Source: an uncultured Barnesiella sp.
GTDB lineage: Bacteria; Bacteroidota; Bacteroidia; Bacteroidales; Barnesiellaceae_A
DNA length: 7,858 nucleotides
Direction: 5' to 3'
Assembly (NCBI GenBank): GCA_904502265.1
Contig: CAJGDT010000077.1
Coordinates: 1-7,858 of the forward strand
Shown: positions 5,913 to 7,858 of the stretch, piece after piece
How the letters are laid out: each line of letters starts with the position of its first letter
How positions within the stretch are numbered: the stretch's first letter is position 1
The notes under the pieces: generated by a model
The model's database searches: none
What the model saw: the letters and a program-made list of their open reading frames with translations, nothing else
Told to the model about the DNA's origin: nothing
Translations under genes and position numbers: made by a program

Positions 5913-7178
5913 ATGAAGGTAGATATCCTTTTGGGTCTGCAATGGGGTGATGAAGGTAAGGGCAAAGTAGTAGACGTGCTCACACCTCGTTACGATGTAG
6001 TAGCCCGTTTCCAAGGAGGCCCCAATGCCGGACACACACTTGAATTTGAAGGTAACAAGTATGTATTGCGCTCGATACCTTCGGGAATATTCCAAGGTGG
6101 CAAGGTAAATATTATAGGCAATGGCGTTGTACTTGACCCTGTATTGTTCCGCGATGAGGCTGAGCAATTGGCTGCAAGTGGTCATGACCTTACACAACGT
6201 CTCTGTATTTCAAAGAAGGCACACCTTATATTACCCACACATCGCATGCTCGATGCTGCTTACGAGGCCGCTAAAGGTGCCGGTAAGATAGGTACTACCG
6301 GAAAAGGTATTGGCCCTACATATACCGATAAAATCAGTCGTAATGGATTGCGCGTAGGCGATATTTTCCTCGATTTCGAAAATCGTTACAATGCCCTCAA
6401 AGCGCGTCATGAGGCTATCTTGGCATCACTCAATTTTGAATACGACATCACAGAGTTGGAACAACGTTGGATGGAGGCTATTGAGTATCTGAAGAAATTC
6501 CCTATCATTGACAGCGAACATACCATTAACAACTTGCTTCGCGAAGACAAGAGTGTACTTGCCGAAGGTGCACAAGGTACAATGCTCGACGTTGACTTCG
6601 GTTCATATCCTTTTGTAACCTCTTCAAACACTGTATGCGCAGGAGCATGTACCGGTTTGGGTATAGCCCCCAATCGTATTGGTGAGGTATATGGTATCTT
6701 CAAGGCATATTGCACTCGCGTAGGTAGTGGTCCTTTCCCCACCGAGTTGTTCGATGAAGTAGGCGATAAGATGTGTGTTCTAGGTCACGAATTTGGCTCA
6801 GTAACAGGTCGTCGTCGTCGCTGCGGATGGATTGACCTTGTAGCCTTGCGCTATGCTATTATGGTTGATGGTGTTACTAAGCTTATCATGATGAAGAGCG
6901 ATGTACTCGACACCTTTGAAACAATCAAGGCTTGCGTGGCATACCGTGTAAATGGTGTGGAGACTACAGAGTTGCCCTACTCTCTTGAGAGTGGCATTGA
7001 GCCTGTATATGTAGAGTTGCCAGGTTGGCAACAAGATATGACAGCCGTGAAGAGCGAGGAGGAGTTCCCCCAAGCATTCAACGACTATATTGCATTCCTT
7101 GAGCGCGAATTGGGTGTGCCTATCGCTATCGTATCGGTAGGTCCCGACCGCGAACAAACTATTGAGAGAAATATTTAA
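5913..7178 (+). CDS. purA: Adenylosuccinate synthetase
   Basis: Joins IMP and aspartate using GTP to make adenylosuccinate, the first step from IMP to AMP; cytoplasmic homodimer. It has 421 residues against 432 in E. coli, with the full set of motifs: WGDEGKGK (11-18) with catalytic Asp13, His41 in NAGHT, GTTGKGIGPTYTDK (127-140) of the IMP site, AEGAQGTMLD (217-226), the Arg-rich loop GSVTGRRRRCGW (295-306) that binds aspartate and IMP, and the guanine-binding KSD (328-330) with SVGPDR near the C-terminus. The start has an A-rich leader and no Shine-Dalgarno. It lies 38 nt after the fur-family gene and 33 nt before the DUF1015 gene, with no terminator or clear promoter at either junction, so cotranscription is likely. 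Confidence 0.98.
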   Translation: MKVDILLGLQWGDEGKGKVVDVLTPRYDVVARFQGGPNAGHTLEFEGNKYVLRSIPSGIFQGGKVNIIGNGVVLDPVLFRDEAEQLAASGHDLTQRLCISKKAHLILPTHRMLDAAYEAAKGAGKIGTTGKGIGPTYTDKISRNGLRVGDIFLDFENRYNALKARHEAILASLNFEYDITELEQRWMEAIEYLKKFPIIDSEHTINNLLREDKSVLAEGAQGTMLDVDFGSYPFVTSSNTVCAGACTGLGIAPNRIGEVYGIFKAYCTRVGSGPFPTELFDEVGDKMCVLGHEFGSVTGRRRRCGWIDLVALRYAIMVDGVTKLIMMKSDVLDTFETIKACVAYRVNGVETTELPYSLESGIEPVYVELPGWQQDMTAVKSEEEFPQAFNDYIAFLERELGVPIAIVSVGPDREQTIERNI

Positions 7179-7211
7179 TCAAACCTTAAAAATACTTTAT
7201 AAACACTTATT

Positions 7212-7858
7212 ATGGCAATAGTTAAACCTTTCAAGGGGTTACGTCCCCCGAAACAATTGATCGAAGTTGTTGCATCACGTCCTTATGACGTACTTAGTTC
7301 AGAAGAAGCTCGTATTGAGGCTGAGGGTAACGAAAAGTCTCTCTACCACATCATCAAACCCGAGATCGATTTCGCTCCCGGTACTGACGAGCATGCTCCC
7401 GAAGTATATGAAAAAGCAGTAGAAAACTTCCACGCTTTCCAAGAAAAAGGCTGGCTTGTACAAGACGAGAAAGAAAACTACTATGTATATGCTCAAACTA
7501 TGAATGGCCGCACTCAATACGGTCTTGTAGTAGCAGCTAACGTAGAAGACTACTTGAACGGTGTAATCAAGAAACACGAGCTCACTCGTCGTGACAAAGA
7601 GGAAGACCGCATGAAACACGTTCGCAATAGCAACGCCAACATCGAGCCCGTATTCTTCTCTTATCCCGATAACGAGGAACTCGACGGTATCGTAGCTCGC
7701 GTAGCTCGTGAGAAAGCTCCCGAGTACGACTTCGTTGCTCCCGACGGTTTCGGCCACCACTTCTGGGTGATTGACAATGAGGAAGATATCAAGCGCATCA
7801 CTGAGTTGTTCGCTGCTATTCCTTACCTCTATATCGCCGATGGTCACCACCGTACAGC
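7212..7858 (+). CDS. DUF1015 family protein (partial, C-terminus beyond the right edge)
   Basis: The first 215 codons of a gene that remains open at the window edge; family members are about 400-420 residues, so about half is visible. It begins MAIVKPFKGLRPPKQL. Family landmarks are PYDV (24-27), the KHELTRRDKEEDR stretch (121-133) and the signature ADGHHR (209-214), whose Asp and His residues suggest a metal- or phosphate-binding site. No signal peptide or membrane segment is seen, so it should be cytoplasmic. Its biochemical function is not settled. In many Bacteroidales, as I recall, this gene follows serC and serA, which has suggested a role in serine metabolism; here it follows purA by 33 nt. 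Codon use is strongly selected: all ten visible Phe codons are TTC and most Asn codons are AAC, which hints at high expression. A long frame on the opposite strand is a by-product of this bias. Confidence 0.87.
   Translation, partial: MAIVKPFKGLRPPKQLIEVVASRPYDVLSSEEARIEAEGNEKSLYHIIKPEIDFAPGTDEHAPEVYEKAVENFHAFQEKGWLVQDEKENYYVYAQTMNGRTQYGLVVAANVEDYLNGVIKKHELTRRDKEEDRMKHVRNSNANIEPVFFSYPDNEELDGIVARVAREKAPEYDFVAPDGFGHHFWVIDNEEDIKRITELFAAIPYLYIADGHHRT

Noticed and set aside
7299..7850. A 183-codon minus-strand frame opposite the DUF1015 gene
   Set aside because: The plus-strand protein carries the DUF1015 motifs. The hydrophobic reverse translation comes from the TTC/GAG/AAC-rich codon use and is not a membrane protein.

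Overview
The window looks like core chromosome of a Bacteroidales (Bacteroidota) bacterium. The signs are an LpxC-FabZ gene fusion, a serine palmitoyltransferase very like the Bacteroides enzyme, promoters of the Bacteroides type (TTTG about 20 nt upstream of TAnnTTTG), and A/T-rich leaders without Shine-Dalgarno sequences. I cannot assign the family or genus. I see no insertion sequence, integrase, CRISPR array, tRNA or rRNA, and nothing that looks recently acquired.

Left part (1-3120, minus strand): three lipid A genes read right to left in the order lpxD, lpxC-fabZ, lpxA. They are separated by only 36 and 22 nt, so they are probably one transcript. They encode both early acyl transfers and the committed deacetylation of UDP-GlcNAc. 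Fused to LpxC is the FabZ dehydratase, which competes for the same 3-hydroxyacyl-ACP pool. LpxA runs off the left edge; its last ~45 residues are missing.

Middle (3121-4629): a 243-nt divergent intergenic region separates lpxD from a serine palmitoyltransferase gene (spt), which encodes the first enzyme of sphingolipid synthesis. The window thus places the entry points of lipid A and sphingolipid synthesis back to back. The spt side has a good promoter, a possible 15-codon leader ORF, and a strong hairpin terminator after the gene.

Right part (4630-7858, plus strand): a small HEAT-repeat protein of the AlkD-like DNA alkylation repair family is followed by a Fur-family metalloregulator with its own promoter. 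Two perfect 6-4-6 dyads overlap that promoter and are candidate operators. Then come purA (adenylosuccinate synthetase, AMP synthesis) and the start of a DUF1015 gene that runs off the right edge. The last three genes are 38 and 33 nt apart and are probably co-transcribed from the fur promoter.

No wholly new system stands out. The points most worth a second look are the lipid A/sphingolipid divergent pair, the spt leader ORF, the paired dyads at the fur promoter, and the altered active-site region of the AlkD-like protein.
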